A stretch of 64,000 bases of DNA from Mesorhizobium amorphae CCNWGS0123 (GTDB lineage: Bacteria > Pseudomonadota > Alphaproteobacteria > Rhizobiales > Rhizobiaceae): assembly GCF_001686985.1 (NCBI RefSeq), contig NZ_CP015318.1, positions 5,082,001-5,146,000 on the forward strand. The letters run 5' to 3'. The notes beneath the pieces were generated by a model. It did not search any database. It was not told where the DNA came from and saw nothing but the letters and a program-made list of their open reading frames with translations. Below, one piece after another: positions 9,082 to 18,180 of this stretch (within the stretch, counting starts at the first letter, position 1; each line of letters opens with the position of its first letter). Both the position numbers and the translations under genes were made by a program.

Positions 9082-9415
9082 GGAACTTGCTCCTGAAATC
9101 TGCCAGCCAACAAACTGCCACAGAAGCAGCAACTTGACAAAGCACGTGATGAATGACGCGCCCGGACGCCGAGTCGGCCGACGTCCGGCATTTCACGGAA
9201 CGCCCCGCATCTCCGCGAAAACAAACATGAAATTGCCCCCGCCTATGCGATGCATTTCACATACGGAGTTCGGCAACCACGCCAGGTTCCCGCAAGCGAG
9301 AATGGTCGCGTTTAGCTTCCGTTAGTTTTTGAGCAGCTCTTGAATTGTGATAAAGTGACGCAGTGTGATAAATGTTTGATCACGCAGGTCTCAGGGCCGC
9401 TTGCTGGGGGTTCGT
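9082..9415. promoter_or_regulatory. Divergent T6SS promoter region (tssH / tssA)
   Basis: About 330 bases with no convincing gene separate the oppositely transcribed tssH and tssA, so both T6SS promoters should lie here. The half nearest tssA (9290-9390) is AT-rich, with a TTTTTGAGC stretch and repeated GTGATAAA-like words at 9348 and 9365. CACATACGGAGTTCGGCAA (9258-9276) resembles a sequence before the second tssL gene (see findings). No clear minus-24/minus-12 sigma-54 promoter was found by eye. Confidence 0.5.
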
Positions 9416-10588
9416 GTGGTTGATCTCGCACTCTGGCTGAATCCTTTGGACGGTGAAAACCCGTCTGGGGGAGATTTGCGCAACGATCCGGCCTTTCACG
9501 AGATCGAGCGGCTCACCGAACCCCAGGTCAAGGTCGTCCAGGAGGGTCACAACAAGCCGGTCGAATCCACCATTCCGGTCGACTGGCCTGCCGTGCTCGA
9601 CAAGGCGGAAGAACTGCGCAGCCATGGCCGTGACCTGCGCCTGCTTGTTATCGTCGCACGGGCGCTGGCCAATGAAGAGAGACTGGCCGGGCTGACGCTT
9701 GGCCTGAGCCTTGTTGCACAAAGCATCGACCAATATTGGGACACGATGCATCCGGCGTTGCGGCCAAGCGCTTCGCCACGCGATGCCGCCTTGCGCCGTC
9801 TCAACGCCTTGGCCGACCTACAAAACGGTCAGGACGGTTTGCTGGCGGATCTGCGCCGGATGACGCTTTTTGCGCCGCGCGGCATCGGGCCGATCAGCGG
9901 ACGCGACCTGGAACAGGCAGCACTTGACGAGCGCGTCATGCTTCAGGAAGCCGCCTCGGGGTTGAATACGGCCGAAAAGGCGGCGCTGGCCGGTGCCCAC
10001 AGCCAACTCCTCAACCGGGTGCGCAGCGGCTGCGCGGCGCAAGTGGATCAAGCCGGCGCCGAGATGACGTCACTCGTCGCCGACGCCCGCGCCGCGATCG
10101 CGGCCCTCGACGCGGTCGAAGCCGCACTCAACGCCCGTCTCGAAGGCGGTGCCCCCGTCCCGGAATTGAAGCGGTTTCTGCAGCGTTTGCTGACGACGCT
10201 CGAACGCAACGCGGCCGCCGGGGCCGCGGCGAATGGCGCGGCAAAACCGGCCCCGGCGCCGGCCGAACCGGCAATGCCTGCTCGAAACGGTCATGGAGCC
10301 GATACGATGGCAAGTGTGGCAAGCTACGCGGAGCCCGGCAGCACTGGCCTGCCCGACCGGATCTCCTCGCGCGACGACGTCGTGAAATGCCTCGACCTCG
10401 TCGTCGCCTTCTACGACCGCACCGAGCCGTCGAGCCCGATCCCGCATCTGGCCCGCCGCGTGCGCCGCATGGTGCACATGGATTTTGTTGAACTGATGGA
10501 AGATCTCGCCCCTTCCGGGCTGAAGGAATTCCGGCTCCTGGCCGGCGTTCCCGACGCCAAGAAGGCCGCCCAGAAGGATGAAAGGTAG
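9416..10588 (+). CDS. tssA: T6SS cap/baseplate-priming protein TssA
   Basis: TssA proteins bind the baseplate and coordinate tail-tube and sheath polymerisation. The first 60 residues match the ImpA_N-type start: a short amphipathic helix, then WLNPLDGENPSGGDLRNDPAF. An Ala/Pro-rich linker (about 270-295) leads to a C-terminal helical domain containing DRISSRDDVVKCL, typical of the short TssA class. GTG at 9416 is chosen because the family start aligns there and GGGGG lies just upstream; TTG at 9401 is also open. It is the first gene of the main operon, 6 bases before tssB. Confidence 0.9.
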   Translation: MVDLALWLNPLDGENPSGGDLRNDPAFHEIERLTEPQVKVVQEGHNKPVESTIPVDWPAVLDKAEELRSHGRDLRLLVIVARALANEERLAGLTLGLSLVAQSIDQYWDTMHPALRPSASPRDAALRRLNALADLQNGQDGLLADLRRMTLFAPRGIGPISGRDLEQAALDERVMLQEAASGLNTAEKAALAGAHSQLLNRVRSGCAAQVDQAGAEMTSLVADARAAIAALDAVEAALNARLEGGAPVPELKRFLQRLLTTLERNAAAGAAANGAAKPAPAPAEPAMPARNGHGADTMASVASYAEPGSTGLPDRISSRDDVVKCLDLVVAFYDRTEPSSPIPHLARRVRRMVHMDFVELMEDLAPSGLKEFRLLAGVPDAKKAAQKDER

Positions 10589-10594
10589 CAACAC

Positions 10595-11134
10595 ATGCCA
10601 GCCGAAAGCAAAGCGAAGGTCATCGAACGAAATCGCGCGCCGCGGGTGCAGATCGCCTACGACGTGGAAACCTACGGCAGCCCGACGACGATCGAACTGC
10701 CGTTTGTCATGGGCGTGGTGGCCGACCTTGCCGGCGCCTCGCAAACCAAGGAAGCGTCGAAATCGGTGCTTGACCGCTCCTTTGTCGAGACCGACGCCAA
10801 CCGCTTCCCCAAATTCATGGAAGCGCTCGCGCCGCGCGTGAAGGCGCGCGTGAAGAACACCCTGCCGCAGGCCGAAGGCCAGGAGCAGGACGAAGAACTG
10901 GCGCTCGATCTCACCTTCACCAAGATGGGCGATTTCGCGCCGGACAAGATCGCCGCGCAGGTTCCGCAATTGGCCGAGATCCTCAAGATGCGGCGTCAGC
11001 TCGAGGAGCTGCTGGGCTTCATGGACGGCCGCGTCGATGCCGAAAAGCGCATCGCGCAATTGCTGAACAATGAGCCGCTTCTGAGCAAGATCGCCGGCCA
11101 GGCAATGTCCGACGACGACAAGGCTGGAGAGTAA
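10595..11134 (+). CDS. tssB: T6SS contractile sheath small subunit TssB (VipA/ImpB)
   Basis: The 179-residue protein has the normal length and recognisable landmarks of TssB: NRAPRVQIAYDVE near the start, the ELPFVMGVVADLAG strand, and RFPKFMEALAPRVKARV. TssB pairs with TssC to build the helical contractile sheath around the Hcp tube in the cytoplasm. The gap to tssC is 3 bases, so the two are translationally linked, as expected for proteins needed in equal amounts. TssB-TssC contraction drives the Hcp/VgrG spike out, and ClpV (6238-9081) recycles the subunits. Confidence 0.96.
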   Translation: MPAESKAKVIERNRAPRVQIAYDVETYGSPTTIELPFVMGVVADLAGASQTKEASKSVLDRSFVETDANRFPKFMEALAPRVKARVKNTLPQAEGQEQDEELALDLTFTKMGDFAPDKIAAQVPQLAEILKMRRQLEELLGFMDGRVDAEKRIAQLLNNEPLLSKIAGQAMSDDDKAGE

Positions 11135-11137
11135 ATC

Positions 11138-12643
11138 ATGGCCGAACAGCAAAAAACCGCACCAGCCGTCGCCGAGGCGGAAGGCATCGACCTCGGAGAA
11201 TTCAGCGGCCTCCTCGAGAAGGACTTCAAGGTCAAGAAAGACGACAGCGAAAAGCTGCAGCAGCTCGTGCGCAACCTCGCGCTCGCGGCGCAGTCGCGCT
11301 CCGAGACCACGACCATTTCGTCCAACGCGATCAAGTCGATCAAGTCGCTGATCGCGGGCATCGACAAGATGCTGACCGAGCAGGTCAACGAGATCCTGCA
11401 CGCACCGGAAGTGCGCGAAATGGAAGGCACGTGGCGTGGCCTCTGGTATCTCATCAACAACACCGAGACGGATCAGAAGCTGAAGATCCGGGTGATGAAC
11501 ATTTCCAAGGAGCAGCTGGCCGACACGCTCGAAGACTATGAAGGCCAGATGTGGGACCAGAGCCCGATCTTCAAGAAAGTCTATACGGACGAGTATTCGA
11601 TGCTTGGCGGCGAGCCGATCGGCTGCATTATCGGCGCCTACGAATTCTCGAACCATCCGCGTGACGTCGGCCTGCTGCGCAACATATCGGGCATCTGCGC
11701 CTCCGCTCATACGCCGTTCATCGCCGCCGCCTCGCCGCGCCTGTTCCGCATGGACAGCTGGCAGGAACTGCCTAACCCGCAGGACTTGCAGATGATCGTG
11801 TCGAACCCGGCCTATGCCTCGTGGCAATCGCTGCGCGAGAGCGAGGACGCACGCTACATCGGCCTCACCATGCCGCGTGTGCTCGCGCGGCTACCCTATG
11901 GCACCGACACCGTTCCGGTGAAGGGCTTCACCTTCGAGGAAGAGGTGCAGGCCGATCACAACAAATATGTCTGGATGAACGCCGCCTTCCCGATGGGCGT
12001 CAACATCAACCGCAGCCATAAGCTCTACGGCTGGGGCACGCAGATCCGCGGTGTCGAGAACGGCGGCACGGTGCTCAACCTGCCGGTGCATTCCTTCCCG
12101 ACCGACGACGGCTCGATCGCGATGAAATGCCCGACGGAAGTCGCCATCGACGACCGGCGCGAGGCGGAACTGGCCAAGCTCGGCCTGATGCCGATCCTGC
12201 ACCGCAAGAACACCGATCTCGCGGCCTTCATCGGTGCGCATTCGCTGCAGGACGACGAGACGCGTGCCGGACGCCTGGTCGATCCCGACGCCCAGTCGAA
12301 TGAGCGGCTGAGCGCCAACCTGCCTTATCTTTTCCCGGTTTCGCGCTTTGCGCACTACCTCAAGGCGATTGCGCGCGACAAGATCGGATCGTTCAAGGAA
12401 CGCTCCGACATGCAGATCTGGTTGACCGAGTGGATCAACCGCTACGTGTTGGCCAACCCGGCCTTCGCCGACGACAAGGCGCGCGCCAAGCGCCCGCTTG
12501 CCGCGGCCGAGGTCCAGGTCGACAGCGTGGAGGGGCGGCCGGGCTATTACAATGCCCGCTTCTATCTGCGTCCGCACTACCAGCTGGAAGGCATCAACGC
12601 CTCGCTCAGGCTGGTGTCGGAACTACCGTCCGTGAAGACATGA
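11138..12643 (+). CDS. tssC: T6SS contractile sheath large subunit TssC (VipB/ImpC)
   Basis: The 501-residue protein is full-length TssC. Visible landmarks are MEGTWRGLWYLI, DQSPIFKKVYTDEY with LGGEPIGCIIGAYEF, FRMDSWQELPNP, and the C-terminal region with RFAHYLKAIARDKIG, all conserved sheath elements. TssC forms the bulk of the contractile sheath, and its N-terminal helix, present here, contacts ClpV in other systems. The gene sits between tssB and hcp in the usual order. Nothing looks truncated or disrupted. Confidence 0.96.
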   Translation: MAEQQKTAPAVAEAEGIDLGEFSGLLEKDFKVKKDDSEKLQQLVRNLALAAQSRSETTTISSNAIKSIKSLIAGIDKMLTEQVNEILHAPEVREMEGTWRGLWYLINNTETDQKLKIRVMNISKEQLADTLEDYEGQMWDQSPIFKKVYTDEYSMLGGEPIGCIIGAYEFSNHPRDVGLLRNISGICASAHTPFIAAASPRLFRMDSWQELPNPQDLQMIVSNPAYASWQSLRESEDARYIGLTMPRVLARLPYGTDTVPVKGFTFEEEVQADHNKYVWMNAAFPMGVNINRSHKLYGWGTQIRGVENGGTVLNLPVHSFPTDDGSIAMKCPTEVAIDDRREAELAKLGLMPILHRKNTDLAAFIGAHSLQDDETRAGRLVDPDAQSNERLSANLPYLFPVSRFAHYLKAIARDKIGSFKERSDMQIWLTEWINRYVLANPAFADDKARAKRPLAAAEVQVDSVEGRPGYYNARFYLRPHYQLEGINASLRLVSELPSVKT

Positions 12644-12690
12644 TTGCAGCAACCACATCTTGTTTTGTTTGAAAGCGGTGGAGAAAGACA

Positions 12691-13146
12691 ATGGCAGTGA
12701 AAATCGATGGCTTTCTTAAGGTTCCGGATATCAAGGGCCCAAGCGTTCGTGACGGCCATGAGGACGAAATCGAAATCCATGGGGTCGATTACAAGATCGT
12801 CGCTCCGTACGATCCGAATTCGCTCTCGCGCCGTGGCCGCGTGTCCCTGGGCATGATCAAGTTCACCAAACACTATGACAAGGCCTCGCCCTATCTGAAA
12901 AAGGCGCTGTTCGACAACAAGGCTCTCGACGAGGTGGTGTTCTCGGCACGCCGGACCATCGATGGCGAGACCAGCGACTACCTGGTCGTGACCCTGACCG
13001 ACGCCTCGATCATGGAATACGATATGAAGCAGGCCGAGGACGAGGAAGACCTGATCGAGGAAGAGGTCAGCTTCGCCTACAAGAAGATCAAGTTCGTCTA
13101 CGACAAGGACGACGAAATCGAAATGGATGTCTATGTCGGCAAGTGA
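12691..13146 (+). CDS. hcp: T6SS inner tube protein Hcp (TssD)
   Basis: Hcp hexamers stack into the tube that is propelled out of the cell and can carry small effectors. The 151-residue protein has a typical Hcp start (MAVKIDGFLKVPDIKG), the charged loop KFTKHYDKASPYLKKAL, and the YKKIKFVYDKDDEIEM ending that packs beta strands between subunits. No C-terminal toxin extension is present, so this is a structural Hcp. GGAGAAAG precedes the ATG. The 47-base gap after tssC is the longest inside the first half of the operon and may allow separate dosage. Its last 20 bases overlap tssE. Confidence 0.95.
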   Translation: MAVKIDGFLKVPDIKGPSVRDGHEDEIEIHGVDYKIVAPYDPNSLSRRGRVSLGMIKFTKHYDKASPYLKKALFDNKALDEVVFSARRTIDGETSDYLVVTLTDASIMEYDMKQAEDEEDLIEEEVSFAYKKIKFVYDKDDEIEMDVYVGK

Positions 13147-13888
13147 GGCCCGGCGGCCCGGCGCGAACAAGCTGCAGCTTACCGGCAGTTCGCGCGCGAA
13201 ACGCGAGGCGGTCCAACCCTCTCTTTGGGACCGCCTCGTCAACGACCTGCCGGGCCTGACCTCCGAAATAGACGGGCTGCGCCAGCTGTTGCAGGACGAG
13301 CTTGGCGCGGATCGGCTGGAAACCCTCGTTGCAGGCAGTGCGCGGCACATCGACGCCGACGCGGAGCTGACGCCAGACCAGAAACGGCGCCTGCACCGGC
13401 TGATCTTCCAGACCCAGCACCGCGCGGAGATCGAAAGCCGCGGCGTGGTGGTGTCCGCACGCGTGCTGAGAGAAGCCGTGCGGCGCGATATCGAGGCCTT
13501 GTTCAACACCGAACGGTTCGAAGCCACGCCGCTTTTTTCCGACCTCGAAAAAGAACAGGCAATGGACAACCCGCCATCGCTCGCCGATTTTCCGGAAGTG
13601 CGCCGCAGCGTGGTCAATTATGGCGTGCCCTCTTTCTCGGGCCGTTCGTCGCGGGACTTCGACCGCGATGTGCTGGCGCGCGAGATCCGCTCCGTCCTTG
13701 CCACGTTCGAGCCGCGCCTGAAGGAGAGCGCGACAACGGTGACGGTCACCCTCGGCGACAAGACCGCGGGCCTGAAGATCGAGATAGACGCCGTGCTGAT
13801 CATGACACCGACACCGGAACGGATGCGGCTGCGCACGACGATCAATCTCGACAACGGCCTGGCGCGGACCGAGCTTAGGGACAGCTGA
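13127..13888 (+). CDS. tssE: T6SS baseplate protein TssE (gp25-like) with inserted segment
   Basis: TssE is the gp25/lysozyme-like baseplate wedge protein that nucleates sheath assembly. The C-terminal half (about residues 120-253) shows the gp25 fold: VLREAVRRDIEALFNTERFE, then RRSVVNYGVPSFSG and an ILATFEPRL-type strand. The front contains the expected PSLWDRLVNDLP motif, but about 75 extra residues (about 42-115) separate it from the REAVRRD helix. They are mostly helical and charged. The protein is 253 residues long, against roughly 130-180 for common TssE proteins. The ATG overlaps the end of hcp; a second in-frame ATG follows at 13133. Confidence 0.85.
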   Translation: MSMSASEARRPGANKLQLTGSSRAKREAVQPSLWDRLVNDLPGLTSEIDGLRQLLQDELGADRLETLVAGSARHIDADAELTPDQKRRLHRLIFQTQHRAEIESRGVVVSARVLREAVRRDIEALFNTERFEATPLFSDLEKEQAMDNPPSLADFPEVRRSVVNYGVPSFSGRSSRDFDRDVLAREIRSVLATFEPRLKESATTVTVTLGDKTAGLKIEIDAVLIMTPTPERMRLRTTINLDNGLARTELRDS

Positions 13889-13889
13889 G

Positions 13890-15764
13890 ATGGATCGCGT
13901 CTTCGTAGAATATTACGAGGAGGAACTGACCCATATCCGCGCGCTCGCGGCGGAATTCGCCGACATGCATCCGGCGGTGGCGCGCAATCTTTCGCTGGAT
14001 ACGGTGCCCTGCCCCGACCCCTATGTCGAGCGGCTGCTGGACGGTGTTGCCTTTCTCGCCGCGCGTACCCGGCTCAAGGTCGATGCGGAACGTTCGCGCT
14101 TCTCGCGCAGCGTGCTCGACGTCCTCTATCCCGATCTTGTCACACCAGCGCCGGCAACGGCGATGGCCGTGCTGAAACCGGGCCAGCAGGTCCAGTCGAT
14201 GATTACCGGACATGTCGTCAAGCGAGGCACGCGGCTGGTGTCCAGCCTGCAACCCGGCCTTTCGACGCGCTGCACCTTCACCACCGGGCAGGCGGTCACG
14301 CTGTGGCCGATCGCGGTCACTTCGGTCAGCTATTTCCAGGACCGCAGCGGGCTGGCAGCAGCCGGCATCGGGCCAGTCGGGGGCACTGCCGGCGTGGCGG
14401 CGCTGCGCATCGCACTGGCGCGGACCGGAAAGGGCAAGCTCAACGAACTGGCGCTCGACCGGCTCGATCTTTATTTCGCCGGACGCACCAAGGCGCCGCT
14501 GATCTTTGACGCCATATTCGGCGCCTGTTCGGCGGTTGGCGCACGCGCGGAAGGCAAGACCAATCCGATATCGCCCCTGCCCGAGCCCGAAATGCTCGGC
14601 ATCGGCGACGACGAAGCCCTGATGCCGCGCACCCGTCCGACCTTCGAAGGCTACCGTCTGCTGCGCGAATATTTCATGATGCCCGAGCGCTTCCACTATG
14701 TGCGCGTTTCAGGGCTGCAGCCGGTCGTACGCAAATGCGAGGCCGGGATCGAGGTCATCTTCCTGTTCCGGCGCCCGGTGCCTGAGCTTGCCGACCTGGC
14801 GCCGGCGGATTTCGAACTCTTCGCGACGCCGATCATCAATCTCTTCGAACGGGAGTGCAACGTCATCGAGCTCGATGCGCGCAAGACGCGGCAAGTGCTG
14901 CATGCCGACCGCACAAGGGCGCGCGACTTCGAAATCTATCGGGTCACCCGTGTCGAGGACGCCGATACGGAAGGCAACGACGCCGAAGTCCCCGAACTGT
15001 TCAGCCTGGGGCAGAACCGCGGCAGCGGCTGGGTCTATTCCACCGAACGGCGCCCTCGCCGGGCGACCGAGGATGAACGCCGCGACGGCCTGACCCGCAC
15101 CTCCTACACAGGCGACGACGTGTTCCTGGCGGTTTCGCGTCCGGTCGCAAGCCCGACGAACCGGCCGCTCAAGCGGCTCGACATCATGGCCCTTTGCACC
15201 AATCGCGATCTGCCGATACTGGACGACAACCCGACCTTGACCCTGGAGACAGCCGATCCGGTCGAAATGGTCCGGCTTCTCGGTGCGTTGCGCCCGCCGC
15301 AACCGGCGATCCCCGCGGCACTGCCGGCCGGCGCCGAAGGCGAATCCCGGGCCGACAATCTCGCCTGGCGGCTGGTGGCGCAGCTCGCGCTCAACTTCCT
15401 CAGCCTTGCCAAGGAAGGTCGTGGCGTCGACCCGCTGCACGCACTCCTTGATCTCTATGCCGACCGCGGCGATCCGAGCCTCGCCCGCAACGTGCACTCG
15501 ATCGTCCGCATCGACTCGCGCCCGGTCATCGAACGGCTGCAGATCGACGGGCCGATGTGCTTTGGACGCGGCACGGAAGTGACGTTGCATGTGGACCAGT
15601 CGGTCCTGGCGGGGCAAAGCACGCTGCTGCTTTCGGGCCTGCTTGCCCGGCTGTTTGCCCGCCACGCCGGCATAAACGGCTTCGTGCGGACCCGCACGCG
15701 GCTGTTGCAGAAGCAGGAGGATGTGCCATGGCCGATGACGCCCGGCAATCGCTACCTGATCTAG
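13890..15764 (+). CDS. tssF: T6SS baseplate protein TssF (VasA/ImpG)
   Basis: TssF and TssG form the baseplate wedge around the VgrG hub together with TssE and TssK. The 624-residue protein begins with the characteristic YYEEELTHIRALAAEFADMHP and later shows DPYVERLLDGVAFLAARTRLKVD, RLLREYFMMPERF and the C-terminal GRGTEVTLHVDQ motif followed by FARHAGINGFV. These are landmarks of the family over its full length. The gene starts 1 base after the tssE stop and overlaps tssG by 37 bases, which indicates translational coupling. Confidence 0.95.
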   Translation: MDRVFVEYYEEELTHIRALAAEFADMHPAVARNLSLDTVPCPDPYVERLLDGVAFLAARTRLKVDAERSRFSRSVLDVLYPDLVTPAPATAMAVLKPGQQVQSMITGHVVKRGTRLVSSLQPGLSTRCTFTTGQAVTLWPIAVTSVSYFQDRSGLAAAGIGPVGGTAGVAALRIALARTGKGKLNELALDRLDLYFAGRTKAPLIFDAIFGACSAVGARAEGKTNPISPLPEPEMLGIGDDEALMPRTRPTFEGYRLLREYFMMPERFHYVRVSGLQPVVRKCEAGIEVIFLFRRPVPELADLAPADFELFATPIINLFERECNVIELDARKTRQVLHADRTRARDFEIYRVTRVEDADTEGNDAEVPELFSLGQNRGSGWVYSTERRPRRATEDERRDGLTRTSYTGDDVFLAVSRPVASPTNRPLKRLDIMALCTNRDLPILDDNPTLTLETADPVEMVRLLGALRPPQPAIPAALPAGAEGESRADNLAWRLVAQLALNFLSLAKEGRGVDPLHALLDLYADRGDPSLARNVHSIVRIDSRPVIERLQIDGPMCFGRGTEVTLHVDQSVLAGQSTLLLSGLLARLFARHAGINGFVRTRTRLLQKQEDVPWPMTPGNRYLI

Positions 15765-16795
15765 ACAAGGTCGAGCCAGACCAGGCCGGGAGGCTGTCCG
15801 AGGCGTTCGACTTCTTCGAGTTGTTGCGCCGGCTCGAACAGAAGGGTGGCTTGTTCGGCTATTCCGGCCAGCCGGCCCGCGAGCCGGCAAGGCTGGGACA
15901 GCATGTGCGTCTCAGCTTCTCGGCCAGGGACGTCGTAGGTTTCCGCGAGGCAGACGACAAGACACCGGCGCGGGTCACGGTGGCAAATCTCGGCCTGCTG
16001 GGACCTGAAGGGCCCATGCCGCTGCATTTGACGCGCTGGGTGCTCGATCGTCTGTCGCAGCGCTGGTTCACCGGCGCCGACGCGCAGCAGACCAGCGACA
16101 CGACGTTCGTCGATTTCGTCAACATTCTTCAGCACCGCATGATCGCCCTCTACTACCGGGCATGGGCGGATGCGCATCCGGCGGTGCAGGTCGAGCGCGC
16201 TGTCGGTGGCCGCGTCCGCGCCATGCTCCAGGCGATGGCGGGTATCGGACTTCCCGGCACCCAGGATCCGGATCTCGACACGGTGAAGCTTCGCCAGGCC
16301 GGATCGCTGGCAAGCCAGGTCGACGGCCCGGAGCGGCTGACGCTGTTCCTGGCGGAAGCGTTCAGGGTGCCGGTCCAGATCAAGGAGTTCGTCGCTGTCT
16401 GGATCACCATACCGGCGGCATTCCAGACCCGCGTGGCCAAGGCCTACGCGGCGCTTGGCCGTGGGGCGACGATCGGCCCTCGCGTTTTCAGCCGCCAAAG
16501 CCGGATCGAGCTGCGCGTCGGCCCGCTCGGATTTGAGGACTTCAAGGCGTTCCTGCCGGGCGGCCAGCGTCTGAAACTGTTCAAGCAGGCCGTTCGCGAG
16601 ATGATCGGGGAAACGCTCGACGTCGATCTGCGCATCGTGCTGGCGCGCGAAGCTGTGCCGCCGCCGCGTATCGGAACCGTCCAGCTCGCCCGGACCGCCT
16701 GGCTTGCGCGGCCCGCCGAAAGGGGAGATGCTGACGATCTGCGGCTGCGGACGATCGTTGGATGGCGGCCGGACATGGCGGAGGTCGCGGCATGA
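15728..16795 (+). CDS. tssG: T6SS baseplate protein TssG (VasB/ImpH)
   Basis: The 355-residue product matches TssG from its start: FDFFELLRRLEQ, then EPARLGQHVRLSF, NLGLLGPEGPMPLHLTRWVL and DFVNILQHRMIALYYRAW, the most conserved stretch of the family. The C-terminal part contains the YAALGRGATIG and FKAFLPGGQRL motifs. Its role is as the second half of the TssF-TssG wedge. The ATG at 15728 is chosen because it is preceded by CAGGAGG and begins the family homology; the frame extends upstream, but only as tssF shadow. The stop overlaps the tagH start in an ATGA. Confidence 0.95.
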   Translation: MADDARQSLPDLDKVEPDQAGRLSEAFDFFELLRRLEQKGGLFGYSGQPAREPARLGQHVRLSFSARDVVGFREADDKTPARVTVANLGLLGPEGPMPLHLTRWVLDRLSQRWFTGADAQQTSDTTFVDFVNILQHRMIALYYRAWADAHPAVQVERAVGGRVRAMLQAMAGIGLPGTQDPDLDTVKLRQAGSLASQVDGPERLTLFLAEAFRVPVQIKEFVAVWITIPAAFQTRVAKAYAALGRGATIGPRVFSRQSRIELRVGPLGFEDFKAFLPGGQRLKLFKQAVREMIGETLDVDLRIVLAREAVPPPRIGTVQLARTAWLARPAERGDADDLRLRTIVGWRPDMAEVAA

Positions 16796-18177
16796 GTCTG
16801 CTGCTGACGCTGGAGCAAGGCCCACGCACCCAGGCGGTGCGGCAGACCCGGCTGGACGAGGGTGAGCTGGTGATCGGACGCAGTGCGGACGCGGGCTGGC
16901 AGATCGACGATCCCGACATGTTCGTCTCGCGTGCCCATTGCAAGATCTCCGGCGGGCAGGATGGGTACTTCGTCACCGACACGTCGAGCAGCGGGCTGTT
17001 CATAAACGATTCCGACAGCCCGCTTGGCACCGGCAAGTCGACGCGTCTGATGAGCGGCATGCGGTTGCGGCTGGGCGACTATGTTTTGCATGTCGATCTG
17101 CAGACGCCGACCCGCCCCTCGCCCGCCGCCAGCCAGGCCATGCCGGAGCGGTCGCCGCCTCCGTCGCGCGGGCCGGTGAGCATCGGCCACGACGATTTCT
17201 TCTCGGCCAGGACCGAAGAGGAGCCGCGACGGCCGCGGCCGGCCGATCTGCCGAACCCGTTCGAGCAGCCGGTGCCGGGCGCCTTCGAGCGCGCCAACGC
17301 GGACCAGCGCAACTCTCCGGCCTTCGACGACCCGTTCAGCCTCGACCCGGTGCCATCGCTCAACAGCGCGACCGAGCCCGCCTCGCCGAAGCCGCCTTCA
17401 TTCGAGGACGATTTCGGCTTCGGACCCGCCGAGCCACCCGTTTCGGCGAACGGCGCTTCGCCGGGCGGGCACCGAGAGCGCGCCGCTGAACGGCCGCAAC
17501 CGACGAACCCGTGGGATTTGCCGGCGCGGGCGCCAGAGCCACCTCCCCCGCCACGCGCGGCCGCCGCTTCCCGGCCTGCCCGCCCGCCGGCAGCGGCGCC
17601 GCAGGAGGACATGGCGCTTCGCAGCGCATTCCTGCGCGGAATGGGCGTCGAGGAAGCCGATTTCCCCGGACGCGACACCATCGCCGAAATGGAGAAATTC
17701 GGCCGCGAATACAGGCTGATGATGGAAGGCCTGATGCAGCTTCTGCGCAAACGCGCCGAGGAAAAGGGCAACGCCCGCGTCGCCCAGACGATGGTCGGCG
17801 CTTCCGAGGTCAATCCGCTCAAATTCCTGCCGACGGTCGACGACGCGATCGTGACCATCATCGCCGAACGCAGTCCCGGATTTCTTGCCGGTGAAGCGGC
17901 GATCGCCGATGCGGTCCGCGATCTTGCGCAGCATCACGTGCGCGCCTGGCGCGGCGTGCAGGCAGCGCTGCGCCAGATGATCGACCGCTTCGACCCGACG
18001 ATGATCGAGGAAGAGCTGAAATCGAATTCCGCGATCGGCACCCTGCTTTCGGGCGGGCGTGGCGCCAAGCTGTGGGAACTTTACCAGAAACGCCATCGTG
18101 AAATCGCCGAGAGCGCGGAGAAGAGCTTCCTTGGCGAAATCGGGGCTGATTTTCGTGACGCATATGAGGAGGAGTGA
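16792..18177 (+). CDS. tagH: T6SS FHA-domain scaffold protein TagH/Fha (copy 1)
   Basis: An N-terminal forkhead-associated domain (about 1-100) is visible from GRSADAG, SRAHCKI and SSSGLFIND; these hold the Arg, Ser and Asn positions that bind phosphothreonine. A Pro-rich linker of about 180 residues follows. The C-terminal domain (about 285-461), with NPLKFLPTVDDAI, is shared by T6SS FHA proteins. In Pseudomonas and Agrobacterium, FHA proteins read PpkA-made phosphothreonine and promote apparatus assembly. The predicted kinase and phosphatase lie at 39531-42742. An ATGA overlap couples it to tssG. A second, shorter copy occurs at 32926-33975. Confidence 0.9.
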   Translation: MSLLLTLEQGPRTQAVRQTRLDEGELVIGRSADAGWQIDDPDMFVSRAHCKISGGQDGYFVTDTSSSGLFINDSDSPLGTGKSTRLMSGMRLRLGDYVLHVDLQTPTRPSPAASQAMPERSPPPSRGPVSIGHDDFFSARTEEEPRRPRPADLPNPFEQPVPGAFERANADQRNSPAFDDPFSLDPVPSLNSATEPASPKPPSFEDDFGFGPAEPPVSANGASPGGHRERAAERPQPTNPWDLPARAPEPPPPPRAAAASRPARPPAAAPQEDMALRSAFLRGMGVEEADFPGRDTIAEMEKFGREYRLMMEGLMQLLRKRAEEKGNARVAQTMVGASEVNPLKFLPTVDDAIVTIIAERSPGFLAGEAAIADAVRDLAQHHVRAWRGVQAALRQMIDRFDPTMIEEELKSNSAIGTLLSGGRGAKLWELYQKRHREIAESAEKSFLGEIGADFRDAYEEE

Positions 18178-18180
18178 AAC

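Noticed and set aside
9082..9400. Sigma-54 promoter in the tssH-tssA intergenic region
   Set aside because: TGGCAG words occur, but none is followed at the right spacing by a TTGCA-type minus-12 box.
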